64,000 nucleotides of DNA from Deinococcus arboris (lineage in GTDB: Bacteria; Deinococcota; Deinococci; Deinococcales; Deinococcaceae), in contig NZ_WQLB01000011.1 of the NCBI RefSeq assembly GCF_009755355.1, positions 65,169-129,168 of the forward strand, in the 5' to 3' direction. The notes beneath the pieces are model-generated. The model worked only from the letters and a program-made list of their open reading frames with translations. It had not been told where the DNA came from and ran no database searches. Position 1 is the first letter of the stretch; each line of letters opens with the position of its first letter. Below, piece after piece: positions 35,395 through 45,623 of the stretch. Made by a program: the position numbers and the translations under genes.

Positions 35395-36633
35395 TCAGTC
35401 TCCTCCTGCGCGCAGCTGTGGGCCCAGGGCGTCTGCGAACAGTGCGCCAAAGGCGGCGGCCATCTGCGGCACCGAAAACAGCCCTTCGGCCCGCGTCCGG
35501 CCGGCCTGACCCAGTCGCAGGGCGCCCTGTGGGTCCTGCGCGATCGCTTGCAGGCAGCCGGCAAAGGCGTCCAGGTTGCCGTCCTGCACCAGATAACCCG
35601 TCTCGCCGTGAACTACGAGTTCGCGGGGGCCGAAGTCAATGTCAAAGGCCACGGTGGGGAGGCTGCAGGCCATCGCTTCGACGAGTACATTGGCAAACCC
35701 CTCGGCGTGGGAGGTCAGGACAAACACGTCCCGTTCCTGCAAAAAAGCCAGCGGCTCCGCGACGTAGCCCAGAAACCGGACTGTGCCCTCAAGGCCCAAG
35801 TCCCGTGCCTGCCGCTCCAGAGCCGCCCGCTCGGGGCCTTCACCGCCCACGTCAAGCTGGAACCTGACTCCGCTTTGCCGCAGCCGCTCAGCAATGGCCA
35901 GCAGGCGCTCAAAGCCCTTGTCCGGCACCAGTCGGCCCATCGCGGCGACGCGCAGGGGCGAACTGGGCGCGCGCCGCGCCGCCGGAGCTGGCAAGGGCGT
36001 GGCGTTGTAGATGACGCGGCCCCGCGGCGCCGGGGCGCCCAGGCGCACAAACTGGTCGTGAAGGCCCTGGGTGGGCGCCACCCAGCGGTCAGCCTGGCCC
36101 ACCACCCAGCGGCGCAGCCAGCGTTTGGCCCGGCCACGGTCAATGTGGCTGTGCAGCGAGTTCTCCTCGTTGGCGACATGCACAAACTCCAGTCGCCGGC
36201 GGGGCAGGCTGCCGACCGCTGCCCCCGCATACCACAGCCGCGAATACACGATGTCGGGCCTGGCGGCCTTGATGTGCTGCTGGAGGCGTCGGCGCGCCCG
36301 CCAGAGGTTGCGGGCGGCGTGCCAGGCGCCCATGGGTTGGTCGAGGGCGGGCGCTATGCCCAGGTCGGTCCAGGGCAGGCCCGCCTGCGCCAGCCGCTCG
36401 CCAAGGGCGTTCTGCTGGGGCACGGTGAACAGGGTGACCAGTTCGCAGTGGTAGTCGCTGGCTGGCAGGTTAAGTAGTAGGTGAACGAGCTGCATCTCGG
36501 CGCCGCCGGGCCACAGCGAGGGCAGAACGGCGAGAACCTTAAGGGGACGGTGGGGGCGGGACTGCCGGGAAGTGTGCGGCGCGGTCAGACGCGGTCCCCC
36601 AGACACACCGGGTAAAGAGGTCAGCTGCGTCAT
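35395..36633 (-). CDS. Glycosyltransferase family 4, first gene of the operon
   Basis: A 412-aa GT-B glycosyltransferase. KVLAVLPSLWPGGAEMQLVHLLLNL (from about residue 31) is the classic GT4 N-terminal loop that binds the acceptor. The donor half has VAAMGRLVPDKGFERLL, LDVGGEGPERAAL and an E-x7-E motif in EGFANVLVEAMACSLP. AGGAG lies 5 nt before the ATG. It starts the minus-strand operon of glycosyltransferase, asnB, two glycosyltransferases and a beta-helix protein, and shares a 487-bp divergent region with ugd. Confidence 0.93.
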   Translation of the reverse strand: MTQLTSLPGVSGGPRLTAPHTSRQSRPHRPLKVLAVLPSLWPGGAEMQLVHLLLNLPASDYHCELVTLFTVPQQNALGERLAQAGLPWTDLGIAPALDQPMGAWHAARNLWRARRRLQQHIKAARPDIVYSRLWYAGAAVGSLPRRRLEFVHVANEENSLHSHIDRGRAKRWLRRWVVGQADRWVAPTQGLHDQFVRLGAPAPRGRVIYNATPLPAPAARRAPSSPLRVAAMGRLVPDKGFERLLAIAERLRQSGVRFQLDVGGEGPERAALERQARDLGLEGTVRFLGYVAEPLAFLQERDVFVLTSHAEGFANVLVEAMACSLPTVAFDIDFGPRELVVHGETGYLVQDGNLDAFAGCLQAIAQDPQGALRLGQAGRTRAEGLFSVPQMAAAFGALFADALGPQLRAGGD

Positions 36634-37120
36634 AGCACTCCTGTAGAACCTTGAGGCAGTTCGTGCAGACCAGGCATCAAAAAAACAGAGGATGTCGCTG
36701 CTGAGTCCGCTGGCAGGGCATCCGTCCCTATTGTGGGTGCCTGGGCTTCAGGCTGTGAGATGAGCGACGGGTGCCCAGCCCTGATGAGCGGTTGCTCAGA
36801 TGGCCGTCTGAAGCCAATTCGACTGTTCTTTAGATTCTTCTGGCGTCAGCACTTGACCAAGCCAGGCGATCTCAGTCGCTCATCTTGCCTCTTCAAGCTC
36901 TTGAATGAGAGAGGGCGCGATTTTCTTAGAAGCAGCACCCATTTTTCATGAGTAACAGCTGGCCAGAAGGTGACCAGCTGTTATTCACCTGTGCAGTCCT
37001 TCTACCCTACATGAATCGCAGGGCGAATCTTCATCTTTCTCTTCATTGTTCGCTTCGGCCGCGTGATTTCCGCAAGCAAAGACACGAACAGCACAGGGGC
37101 GCAGGCTCACAGGGGGGCAC
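36634..37120. other. Divergent intergenic region rich in inverted repeats
   Basis: No coding frame is convincing in these 487 bp between two polysaccharide operons. An 11-bp inverted repeat (AGATGAGCGAC 36760-36770 and its complement 36875-36885) brackets about 104 bp. Nearer ugd lies a 10-bp dyad, TAACAGCTGG 36953-36962 with CCAGCTGTTA 36974-36983, interleaved with AGGTGA 36968-36973 and TCACCT 36985-36990. Promoters for both operons must lie here, and the dyads are good candidates for regulator sites. Confidence 0.5.
36953..36990. promoter_or_regulatory. Overlapping palindromes upstream of ugd
   Basis: TAACAGCTGG and CCAGCTGTTA are perfect 10-bp arms 11 bp apart. AGGTGA and TCACCT form a second dyad that interleaves with the first. 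They could be an operator, or two exclusive hairpins in a ugd leader about 130 nt before the start codon. Confidence 0.4.
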
Positions 37121-38520
<1,400 letters not shown>

Positions 38521-38524
<4 letters not shown>

Positions 38525-39507
38525 GACTGCTGCTGACCGGCAGCGCCGGGTTTATCGGCAGTCACCTGGCGGCCTCTTTGCTGACATCTGGCGCTCAGGT
38601 GATCGGGGTGGACAACTACCTGAGCGGTCAGCCCGCCCACACCGAAGCGCTGAAGCGGCATCCCGGTTTCACCTTCTTTGAAGCCGATGTCAGTCAGGGG
38701 CTGCCGCTGGTGGCTGGCCCCCTGGACTGGGTGCTGCATTTTGCCTCGCCGGCCAGTCCGCCCCACTATCAGCAGTTTCCGGTCGAGACCCTGATGGTCG
38801 GCGCCCAGGGCACGCAGCACGCCCTGAACCTGGCCCGCCGTCAGGGCGCCCGCTTTCTGCTGGCTTCCACGTCCGAGGTCTACGGCGACCCCCTGGTTCA
38901 CCCGCAGCCCGAAACCTACTGGGGCCACGTGAATCCCAATGGCCTGCGCAGCTGCTACGACGAGGCCAAGCGCTACGCCGAGGCCATCACCATGGCCTAT
39001 CACCGGGCTCACGGCCTGGACACCCGCATCGTCCGCATTTTCAATACCTACGGCCCCCACATGCGAGCCGATGACGGCCGGGTGGTGACCAATTTCATTC
39101 ACCAGGCGCTGGCCGGCGAGGCCCTGACGGTGCAGGGCGACGGCCAGCAAACCCGCAGTTTCCAGTATGTCAGCGACCTGATTCGCGGCGTAAGGCGCCT
39201 GATGGACGTGACCTATCACGGCCCGGTCAATCTGGGCGGCACAGACGCCATCACCATGCAGCGGTTTGCTGAGGTGGTGCGCGCGGCCATCAATCCAGGG
39301 CTGCCGATCCGCTTTGTGCCGCTGGCGGCCGACGATCCCCGCCAGCGCCAGCCGGACATCACCCTGGCCCGCACGCTGCTGGGCTGGGCCCCGGAGGTCA
39401 GTCTGGATGAGGGCCTAAAACGCACCATTGCCTCTTTCCGGCAGCAGGCCAGCCCGGCTGGGCCGCTGCCCGCCGCTGACCTGCCGCTGCACCACCCCGC
39501 CACCTGA
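38521..39507 (+). CDS. UDP-glucuronate decarboxylase (UDP-xylose synthase-like SDR)
   Basis: An extended SDR of 328 aa that likely converts UDP-glucuronate to UDP-xylose. LTGSAGFIGSHLA (residues 5-17) is the NAD motif. HFASPASPPHYQ is highly typical of UXS enzymes. The catalytic set is ASTSEVYGDP and CYDEAKRYAEAI, and RIFNTYGPHMRADDGRVVTNFI is also characteristic. Being fused translationally to ugd (ATGA overlap) supports this reading over a 4,6-dehydratase. A short Pro-rich tail is extra. Confidence 0.9.
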
Positions 39508-39588
39508 CCCATAGCTCTATAAGCCCCCGGACCAGTCACCCTTCAGGGTGCCCTGGACCCTGCCCTTTGCCGCCAGGAGGCCCCCCCC

Positions 39589-41022
39589 GTGCTGACCATC
39601 CGCGCTGAACGAGTTCTGCCGCAGGCCGCCCAGTCTCTGGCCCTGCTGTATTTGCGCCGCCGGGTGCTGAACGGCACCATGCTGCTGGCCGGCGACTTGC
39701 TGGCCCTGGAAGTCTCTTTGCGCCTGGCGGGCAGCCTGCGCCGCCTGCTGTTCGGTGAACTGTTTTTGCCGTCCTGGAGCGGGCTGCTGGCCGCCACCTG
39801 GCTGCTGGGGGCTTACCTGAACAAGCTGCTGCCCAGCTGGGGCCTGGGGGTGGTGGAAGAAGTCCGGCGCATCATCGGGCTGGTGGCGCTGGTGTTTGGG
39901 GTCACGGTGCTGGCCATCGTGCTGGTGGGGCAGGTCAGCGATGTCAGCCGGCTGGTGCTGATTCTGGGCGCCCTGCTCGCCTGTCCCCTGGTGCTGCTGG
40001 CGCGCTTTGCCGTGCGGCACCTGCTGATGCGGGCGCGGCTGTGGGGCGTGCCCACTGTGGTCTACGGCGCCCACGAAGGGGTCATCGCGGCCCTGCAGGC
40101 CACGCCGGGCCTGGGCTACCTGCCCGTCGGCGTCTTTGACGACGTGTCGTCGGGCCGCGTGCTGGGGGTGCCGGTGCTGGGCCACCTTCAGGAGCTGGAC
40201 CTGGGGCGGCCAGTGGCGCCGGTCGCTATCGTGGCCCTGCCACAGCTTCAGCGCGACGAATTTACCCTATTGATCGAAGGCACCCTGCGCGCCTACCGCA
40301 AGGTGGTGGTGGTCTCGGCCATGGCGGACCTGCCGTCGCTCTGGGCGATGTCGGTGGACATGGGCGGCATCCTGGGCCTTGAACTCACGCGCAACCTGCT
40401 GGACCCGGCGGCCCGGCTGCTCAAGCGGGCCTTTGACCTGACCAGCGTGCTGGTCACGGCGCCGCTCTGGGTGCCGCTGTGCCTGCTGCTGGCGGCGGGG
40501 CTGTGGCTGGAAACCCGGACCTCGCCCCTCTTTTTGCAGGAACGCATCGGGGAACACGGGCGGCGCTTCTTTACCTGGAAATTTCGCACGATGGTGCCCT
40601 GCGCTGAGGAGGTCCTGCAGCGCCACCTGGCCGACAACGCCGCGCTGCGCGCCGAGTGGGAAACCCACTTCAAGCTGCGCGTGGACCCCCGGATTACCCG
40701 GCTGGGCGGCCTGCTGAGGAAAACCAGCCTGGACGAACTGCCGCAGCTGGTGAACGTGCTGCGCGGCGATATGAGCCTGGTTGGCCCCCGGCCCCTGCCG
40801 GCCTACCACGAGGCGCAGCTGCTGCCCCGCACCCGGCAACTCAGAACTCAGGTGCAGCCGGGCATGACGGGACTGTGGCAGGTGTCGGGCCGCTCGGCGG
40901 CTGGGAACGCAGGCATGGAACGCTGGGACCCCTATTACGTGCGCAACTGGTCGCTCTGGCTGGACCTCGTCATTCTGGCCCGGACCTTCCGGGTGGTGCT
41001 GCTGGGGTCCGGGGCGTACTGA
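39589..41022 (+). CDS. Undecaprenyl-phosphate sugar-1-phosphate transferase (WbaP-type), initiating enzyme
   Basis: Starts each repeat unit by moving a hexose-1-phosphate onto undecaprenyl phosphate. Four hydrophobic helices (about residues 15-150) and a central cytosolic region precede a fifth helix (about 290-308). The catalytic domain then follows: TSPLFLQERIGEHGRRFFTWKFRTM, LRKTSLDELPQLVNVLRGDMSLVGPRP and PGMTGLWQVSGRS. This full WbaP layout at 477 aa fits glucose- or galactose-1-phosphate as donor. GGAGG lies 8 nt before the GTG start. It comes 81 nt after the uxs gene and probably belongs to the same operon. Confidence 0.94.
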   Translation: MLTIRAERVLPQAAQSLALLYLRRRVLNGTMLLAGDLLALEVSLRLAGSLRRLLFGELFLPSWSGLLAATWLLGAYLNKLLPSWGLGVVEEVRRIIGLVALVFGVTVLAIVLVGQVSDVSRLVLILGALLACPLVLLARFAVRHLLMRARLWGVPTVVYGAHEGVIAALQATPGLGYLPVGVFDDVSSGRVLGVPVLGHLQELDLGRPVAPVAIVALPQLQRDEFTLLIEGTLRAYRKVVVVSAMADLPSLWAMSVDMGGILGLELTRNLLDPAARLLKRAFDLTSVLVTAPLWVPLCLLLAAGLWLETRTSPLFLQERIGEHGRRFFTWKFRTMVPCAEEVLQRHLADNAALRAEWETHFKLRVDPRITRLGGLLRKTSLDELPQLVNVLRGDMSLVGPRPLPAYHEAQLLPRTRQLRTQVQPGMTGLWQVSGRSAAGNAGMERWDPYYVRNWSLWLDLVILARTFRVVLLGSGAY

Positions 41023-41365
41023 ATCAGTGGGCCAGGCAGGTTGGGATGGACTTGAGCGGGCACCATTGCTCAGCGTATCGAGTGGAGCGTGGCCGGCTGG
41101 CTGCTGTGCCGGGCCGCGTTCAGGCTAAGGTGAGCGGCAGCAAAATGACATCGGCCACCCAGGCGGTGTCATGTCTGCTCTAGAGTGTTCAGCCTCTACC
41201 GCTGCGTACCCCACCCTCCTTCAGGGAGATGCCCCTCTGTCCTGGGCAGCTCCCGCGTCTTCTCGGCCGCCTGTTTCTGAGGATGTAGGGCCCTGGCAAC
41301 GGTGACCCTCGAAAGACATGGACGGCCCTGAAGGTTAATCCAGACTGCCGTCACAGCGCGGTCTC
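41023..41365. other. Intergenic region after the sugar transferase gene
   Basis: No gene is visible in about 340 bp. A dyad, ATGACA 41145-41150 with TGTCAT 41167-41172 and an inner GCC/GGC pair, could be a weak terminator or operator. Confidence 0.4.
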
Positions 41366-41371
41366 TACAAT
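41366..41371 (+). promoter_or_regulatory. Candidate -10 box of the large sensor gene
   Basis: TACAAT ends 10 nt before the ATG at 41382 and overlaps an earlier in-frame ATG at 41370. This makes 41382 the likelier start and suggests a leaderless or nearly leaderless mRNA. No clear -35 is seen. Confidence 0.35.
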
Positions 41372-41381
41372 GCCTCCAGCT

Positions 41382-44300
41382 ATGTCCCTTCTCTCAGCCG
41401 CTGCCGCGACACCTTTTGATGTGCTGGTGGTGCTTCCTTCCGCTGATGGGACGGCGGCACTCGCGGCCATCTTGATTGACCTGCCCACTGACCTGTCGGC
41501 TTCGGTGCTGATCGGGGCGTCCTTCGGTGAGCCAGCGGCGATCATAGGAGAGTTGCAGCGCCACACCTCGCTGCCTGTTCACTGGGCGCAACAGGGCACG
41601 GTGCTTCAACCGGGGCACATCTATGTCAGCCCGCCACAGTTGATCTTGGAAGTGAAACTGGGTGGCCGCTGCGCCCTCACGCCGCCGGTGGGTGAACTGG
41701 CGTCAGAACGCCCGCTGGATCAGCTGCTGGCCTCTCTGGCGGTCAGTTTCGGGGCGCGCACCCTGGCGGTCATGCTGGCGGGCCTGGGGGCCGACGGGAG
41801 GCTGGGCGCGCGCGCCTTGCGCGGCGCCGGAGGGCTGGTCGTGGCGCAGGCCCCAGGCTCGGCGGACACCCACCATGAGGCGGAGACAGCGGCTCTGGTG
41901 CAGACGCTGGAAGGGCTGGGCCGCACGGCGGCCGATCTTCTGACAGGCCAGCCGCCTCGCCCGCTGCTGAATGGGGAACGCTGGCTGCCTTCTTCGGCAG
42001 ACGCCCTTCAGACAGTGCTTGAAGGGATTGATGACTTCTTCTACGCGCTGGATGCCGACTGGCGGTTGCTGTTTGCCAGCCGCTCTGCACTCGACCAGTG
42101 GGGCAAACAGGGCGCTGATGTGCTCGGCCAGCCCTTCCTTCAGGCTTTTCCACAGGCCGCCGGGAGCGCTGCCTATGAAGCGCACGAGCGCGTTATGCAG
42201 ACCAGAACGCCGGAACGCCTGGAGACGGTGTCACCGGTGCTGGGCCGCTGGATCGAGATTCATTTGATGCCAACCCCGCAGGGTGGCCTGTCCGTCGCAT
42301 TTAGAGATATCCAGGCGCGCAAGCAAGCAGAGCAGCGGCAGGCCTTCCTGCTTAAGCTCAGTGACGCTCTGCGTCCCCTGACCGGCAGCGCCGAGATGGA
42401 GGGCACGGCGGTGCGGCTGCTGGGCCAGGAACTGGGCGCCAACCGGGTCTTTTACGCCACGGTTGACCCTGGTGGCGACTTCTGGAGCGTTCAGCACGAC
42501 TACGCCGATGGGGTGCCCAGCTGCGCGGGCCGCTTCCCCATGTCCGATTTTCAGCGGGGGCGGCTGGCTCAGTGGCAGGCCGGGCAACTGTCCAGCGTGG
42601 CCGACAGCGACACTGCCCCTACGCTCAGTGCAGCGGACCGGGCGGCTTACGCGGCGTTCGACACGCGGGCAGTGATTGGCGTGCCGCTGGTCAAGGGTGG
42701 CCGCTTCGCCGCGCTACTGTCGGTCAATCAGACCAGACCGAGAGACTGGAGCGAGGCCGAGATCGCACTGACCCTTGAGGTCGCCGAGCGCACCTGGGTG
42801 GCTATCGAGCGCGCCCGCGCGGAGGAAGCGCTGCACAGGAGTGAAGAGCAGCTGCGCGCCGTGCTTGATTCGATGGCCGAGGGCTTTGCGCTGCTCGGCG
42901 ACGACTTCACGATTCTGGATGTCAACGAAGAAACGCTCCGGCTGGATGGCCGCTCGCGTGAGGAACTGATTGGCCGGACACACTGGGAAGTGTTTCCTGG
43001 CACCGAGAACTCGCCAGTTGGCGAGCTGCTCAGGCGCGTGGCGCAGCAGCGCACGCCTGATTCTCTTGAGCACGAATACCGCTGGCCTGATAGGCAATCT
43101 CGGTGGCTTGAGATGCGCGCCTATCCCATGCAGGACACCGGCGTGGCGATTTTCTGGAGCGACGTGACTGACCGCAAGCGGGCCGAAGAAGCCATGCGGG
43201 CCTCGGAGGAAAAGTACCGCACCCTGTTCGAGTCGATTGACGAAGGGCTGTGCGTCATGGAACTCGTCCTTGATGAATCCGGCCAGGTCGCTGATCTCTG
43301 CTACCGCGAAACAAACGCGGCATTCGAGCACCAGACGGGCCTCCGCGCTGCCGTGGACAAACGGGCCAGCGAGCTGTTTCCACAGCTGGAGTCACATTGG
43401 CTGGAGGCGGTAACGCGGGTTTACCGCACCGGGGTTTCAGAGCGTACCGAGGGCTACAACGCCGACATGCGCCGCTGGATCACCACGCAGTACTCGCGGG
43501 TTGGAAGTCAGGGCAGCCCGTTTGTGGCGGCCGTCTTCAACGACATCACCGCACGCAAGGTTGCCGAAAAACGTCAGGCCTACTTGCTTGACCTGTCCGA
43601 CGTCCTGCGGCCCCTGACCGAGCCGCTTCTCATCCAGCGCGAAGCCAGCCGGTTGCTCAGAACCCATCTGGGTGCCAGTCGGGTGGGCTACGGCGAGGCC
43701 AGTGGGGAAGGTATGACGTACACCGTCATGGCCGAAGACGTTGCCGGTGGGCTTGACCCGCTGCTGGGTCAGACCTTCAGCTGGGCCGGTGTCGGTTCAT
43801 CAGGGCTTGAGGCGCTGCTTGAAGGGCGGCTCATCACCTGCGAGGACGTCCAGGCGGCGGAAGACCTCACCCCAGAGCAGAAAGAGGCTTTGGCCGCCGC
43901 CGGCTGCCGCGCCTTCATGGTCGCGCCGCTGATGAAGGCTGGCCAGCTGGCCGCCTGTTTAGTGGTGCATTTCGAGGCTCCCCACAGCAGCGCCCCTGGT
44001 GCAACCATGCTGCTGGAAGAAACTGCCGAGCGCACCTGGACCGCTGCCCAACGCGCCCGGGTGGAAGAGGCCCTCACCGAGTCGGAAAGCCGCCTGCGGG
44101 CCCTGGTTGAGCACCTGCCTGGCGGCGCGGTCTTTGTGGTAAATCACGACCTGCAGTACGTGCTGGCGCAGGGTGAAGCCCTGATCGCCGCTGGCGTGAC
44201 CCCGGAAGATCTGGTCGGCCGTTCTGTCGCGCAGGCCATGCCCCCCGAGCTGGTGGCCGACTACGAGATGCGCTACCGTCAGGCGCTGGCGGGCGAAAGT

Positions 44301-45593
44301 TTCGAGGTGGAGCATACCGCGCATGGCCGCGCGTTCATTACCCGTGGGGTGCCGCTCAGAACTCCGTCAGGGCGCATCTCCACGGCGCTGGCCGTTTCCT
44401 ATGACATCACGGACCGTCAGCAGGCAGAGGAGGCGCTGCGCCAGAGCGAGGCGCGGCTGGCGGCCATCTTCGAGGTGCTGCCGGTAGGCGTTGGCTTTAC
44501 CGATACGGCGGGCACGCTGCGGCTCAGCAACCAGGAACTGCACCGCTTCTTGCCCACAGGCCTTCTACCTTCCCTGGACCCAGAGCGGCAGGCACGCTGG
44601 ATTGGCTTTGGGGCCGAGGGCCAGCGCGTGGAACCGCACAACTTTCCCGGCGCGCGGGCCCTGCGCGGCGAAAAGGTCGTGCCGGGGATTGACATGCTGT
44701 ACACCCTGGACGACGGCACGCAGATCTGGACGCAGGTCTCGGCGGTGCCGCTGCGGGACGCTGGGGGCCACATCACCGGGCAGGTGCATGTGGTGACGGA
44801 CGTGAACGCCCTGAAACGCGCAGAAGAGGAGCTGCGTGCGCTCAACACAGGACTTGAAGAGCGCATAGAGGAGCGCACCCGCCGCCTCGCGGACCTCAAT
44901 GCAGAACTGGGGGCGCTGATTACCCGCACTGCCCGGAACCTCGAAGCCCCGGTGGGCTACTTCAGCCAGTTTCTGGACCCTGGGCGCGCCGAGGAACTGC
45001 TGACCGAGCTGTCGCCTCAGGTGCTTTCAGCACTTCAGGATGAACTGGCGCGGCTCCGGGGTGTTGCGCAGGACCTGCGGCAACTCGCCCGCCTGGAAGA
45101 CCAGGACCTCAACCGGGAACTGGTGCCCCTCCGCGAACTCTTCAATGAGCTGAATGTCACCGCAGCGGCTGTGCGCCCGGCCGAGTGGCTGATTCAACCC
45201 TTGCCCATCGTGCGGGCAGACCGGGCGCTGCTGACCCAGGCCCTGACGGTGCTGCTGACCTTCACGCTGAGTGACACGCGGGGCGCGCGGTATGTGGACG
45301 TGACCAGTCAGGAGGTCGAGGGCGAAGTGTGGGTGACGGTGCAGGACGACGGGGTGGGCCTGAGCGGCGAGGAAGCGGCCACCCTCTTTGACCTCGCGGT
45401 GCGTACCGAGCAGACTGTGCCGCTGCTGGACGGCGGCGGGCTGGTGCAGGTGCGGCGCATCATGGCCCGGCATGGGGGCTGGGCGTGGGCCGAGTCCCGC
45501 CTGAATGGGGGCCGGGTTGTCCTCGCTTTTCCCCGCGACGAGACCGTAACGGACCTGGAGTCTTTTCTGCGGGGAGACGCTCCAGGGTCCTGA
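41382..45593 (+). CDS. Giant sensor protein: CheB-like, PAS, GAF, degenerate histidine kinase
   Basis: A soluble 1403-aa protein. Residues 10-190 resemble the CheB methylesterase domain: the Ser of PSADG and the Asp of LAGLGADGRLGARALRGAGG are kept, but the His of the usual QHMP motif is missing, so esterase activity is doubtful. PAS (about 205-310), GAF (320-470), PAS (480-600), PAS (605-725), GAF (735-890) and two PAS (895-1140) follow. The kinase-like end (1145-1390) has Arg1185 where the phospho-acceptor His should be (ARNLEAP). It lacks the N-box Asn, but keeps a DDGVGL G1 box. It probably signals without classical autophosphorylation. CheB-PAS-kinase fusions exist elsewhere, usually with CheR. 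It converges on a second kinase lacking the same His. Confidence 0.85.
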   Translation: MSLLSAAAATPFDVLVVLPSADGTAALAAILIDLPTDLSASVLIGASFGEPAAIIGELQRHTSLPVHWAQQGTVLQPGHIYVSPPQLILEVKLGGRCALTPPVGELASERPLDQLLASLAVSFGARTLAVMLAGLGADGRLGARALRGAGGLVVAQAPGSADTHHEAETAALVQTLEGLGRTAADLLTGQPPRPLLNGERWLPSSADALQTVLEGIDDFFYALDADWRLLFASRSALDQWGKQGADVLGQPFLQAFPQAAGSAAYEAHERVMQTRTPERLETVSPVLGRWIEIHLMPTPQGGLSVAFRDIQARKQAEQRQAFLLKLSDALRPLTGSAEMEGTAVRLLGQELGANRVFYATVDPGGDFWSVQHDYADGVPSCAGRFPMSDFQRGRLAQWQAGQLSSVADSDTAPTLSAADRAAYAAFDTRAVIGVPLVKGGRFAALLSVNQTRPRDWSEAEIALTLEVAERTWVAIERARAEEALHRSEEQLRAVLDSMAEGFALLGDDFTILDVNEETLRLDGRSREELIGRTHWEVFPGTENSPVGELLRRVAQQRTPDSLEHEYRWPDRQSRWLEMRAYPMQDTGVAIFWSDVTDRKRAEEAMRASEEKYRTLFESIDEGLCVMELVLDESGQVADLCYRETNAAFEHQTGLRAAVDKRASELFPQLESHWLEAVTRVYRTGVSERTEGYNADMRRWITTQYSRVGSQGSPFVAAVFNDITARKVAEKRQAYLLDLSDVLRPLTEPLLIQREASRLLRTHLGASRVGYGEASGEGMTYTVMAEDVAGGLDPLLGQTFSWAGVGSSGLEALLEGRLITCEDVQAAEDLTPEQKEALAAAGCRAFMVAPLMKAGQLAACLVVHFEAPHSSAPGATMLLEETAERTWTAAQRARVEEALTESESRLRALVEHLPGGAVFVVNHDLQYVLAQGEALIAAGVTPEDLVGRSVAQAMPPELVADYEMRYRQALAGESFEVEHTAHGRAFITRGVPLRTPSGRISTALAVSYDITDRQQAEEALRQSEARLAAIFEVLPVGVGFTDTAGTLRLSNQELHRFLPTGLLPSLDPERQARWIGFGAEGQRVEPHNFPGARALRGEKVVPGIDMLYTLDDGTQIWTQVSAVPLRDAGGHITGQVHVVTDVNALKRAEEELRALNTGLEERIEERTRRLADLNAELGALITRTARNLEAPVGYFSQFLDPGRAEELLTELSPQVLSALQDELARLRGVAQDLRQLARLEDQDLNRELVPLRELFNELNVTAAAVRPAEWLIQPLPIVRADRALLTQALTVLLTFTLSDTRGARYVDVTSQEVEGEVWVTVQDDGVGLSGEEAATLFDLAVRTEQTVPLLDGGGLVQVRRIMARHGGWAWAESRLNGGRVVLAFPRDETVTDLESFLRGDAPGS

Positions 45594-45623
45594 CTGAACT
45601 GGCGCAAAGGCCTGTTCAGCTTT
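45594..45623. terminator. Possible terminator between convergent sensor genes
   Basis: CTGAAC (45594-45599) and GTTCAG (45614-45619) form a 6-bp stem followed by CTTT on the plus strand. The second arm ends just before the stop codon of the convergent kinase gene. Weak, but well placed. Confidence 0.4.

Noticed and set aside
41382..45593. Chemotaxis role for the CheB-like protein
   Set aside because: No cheR, cheA, cheW or receptor genes occur nearby and the catalytic His is missing.
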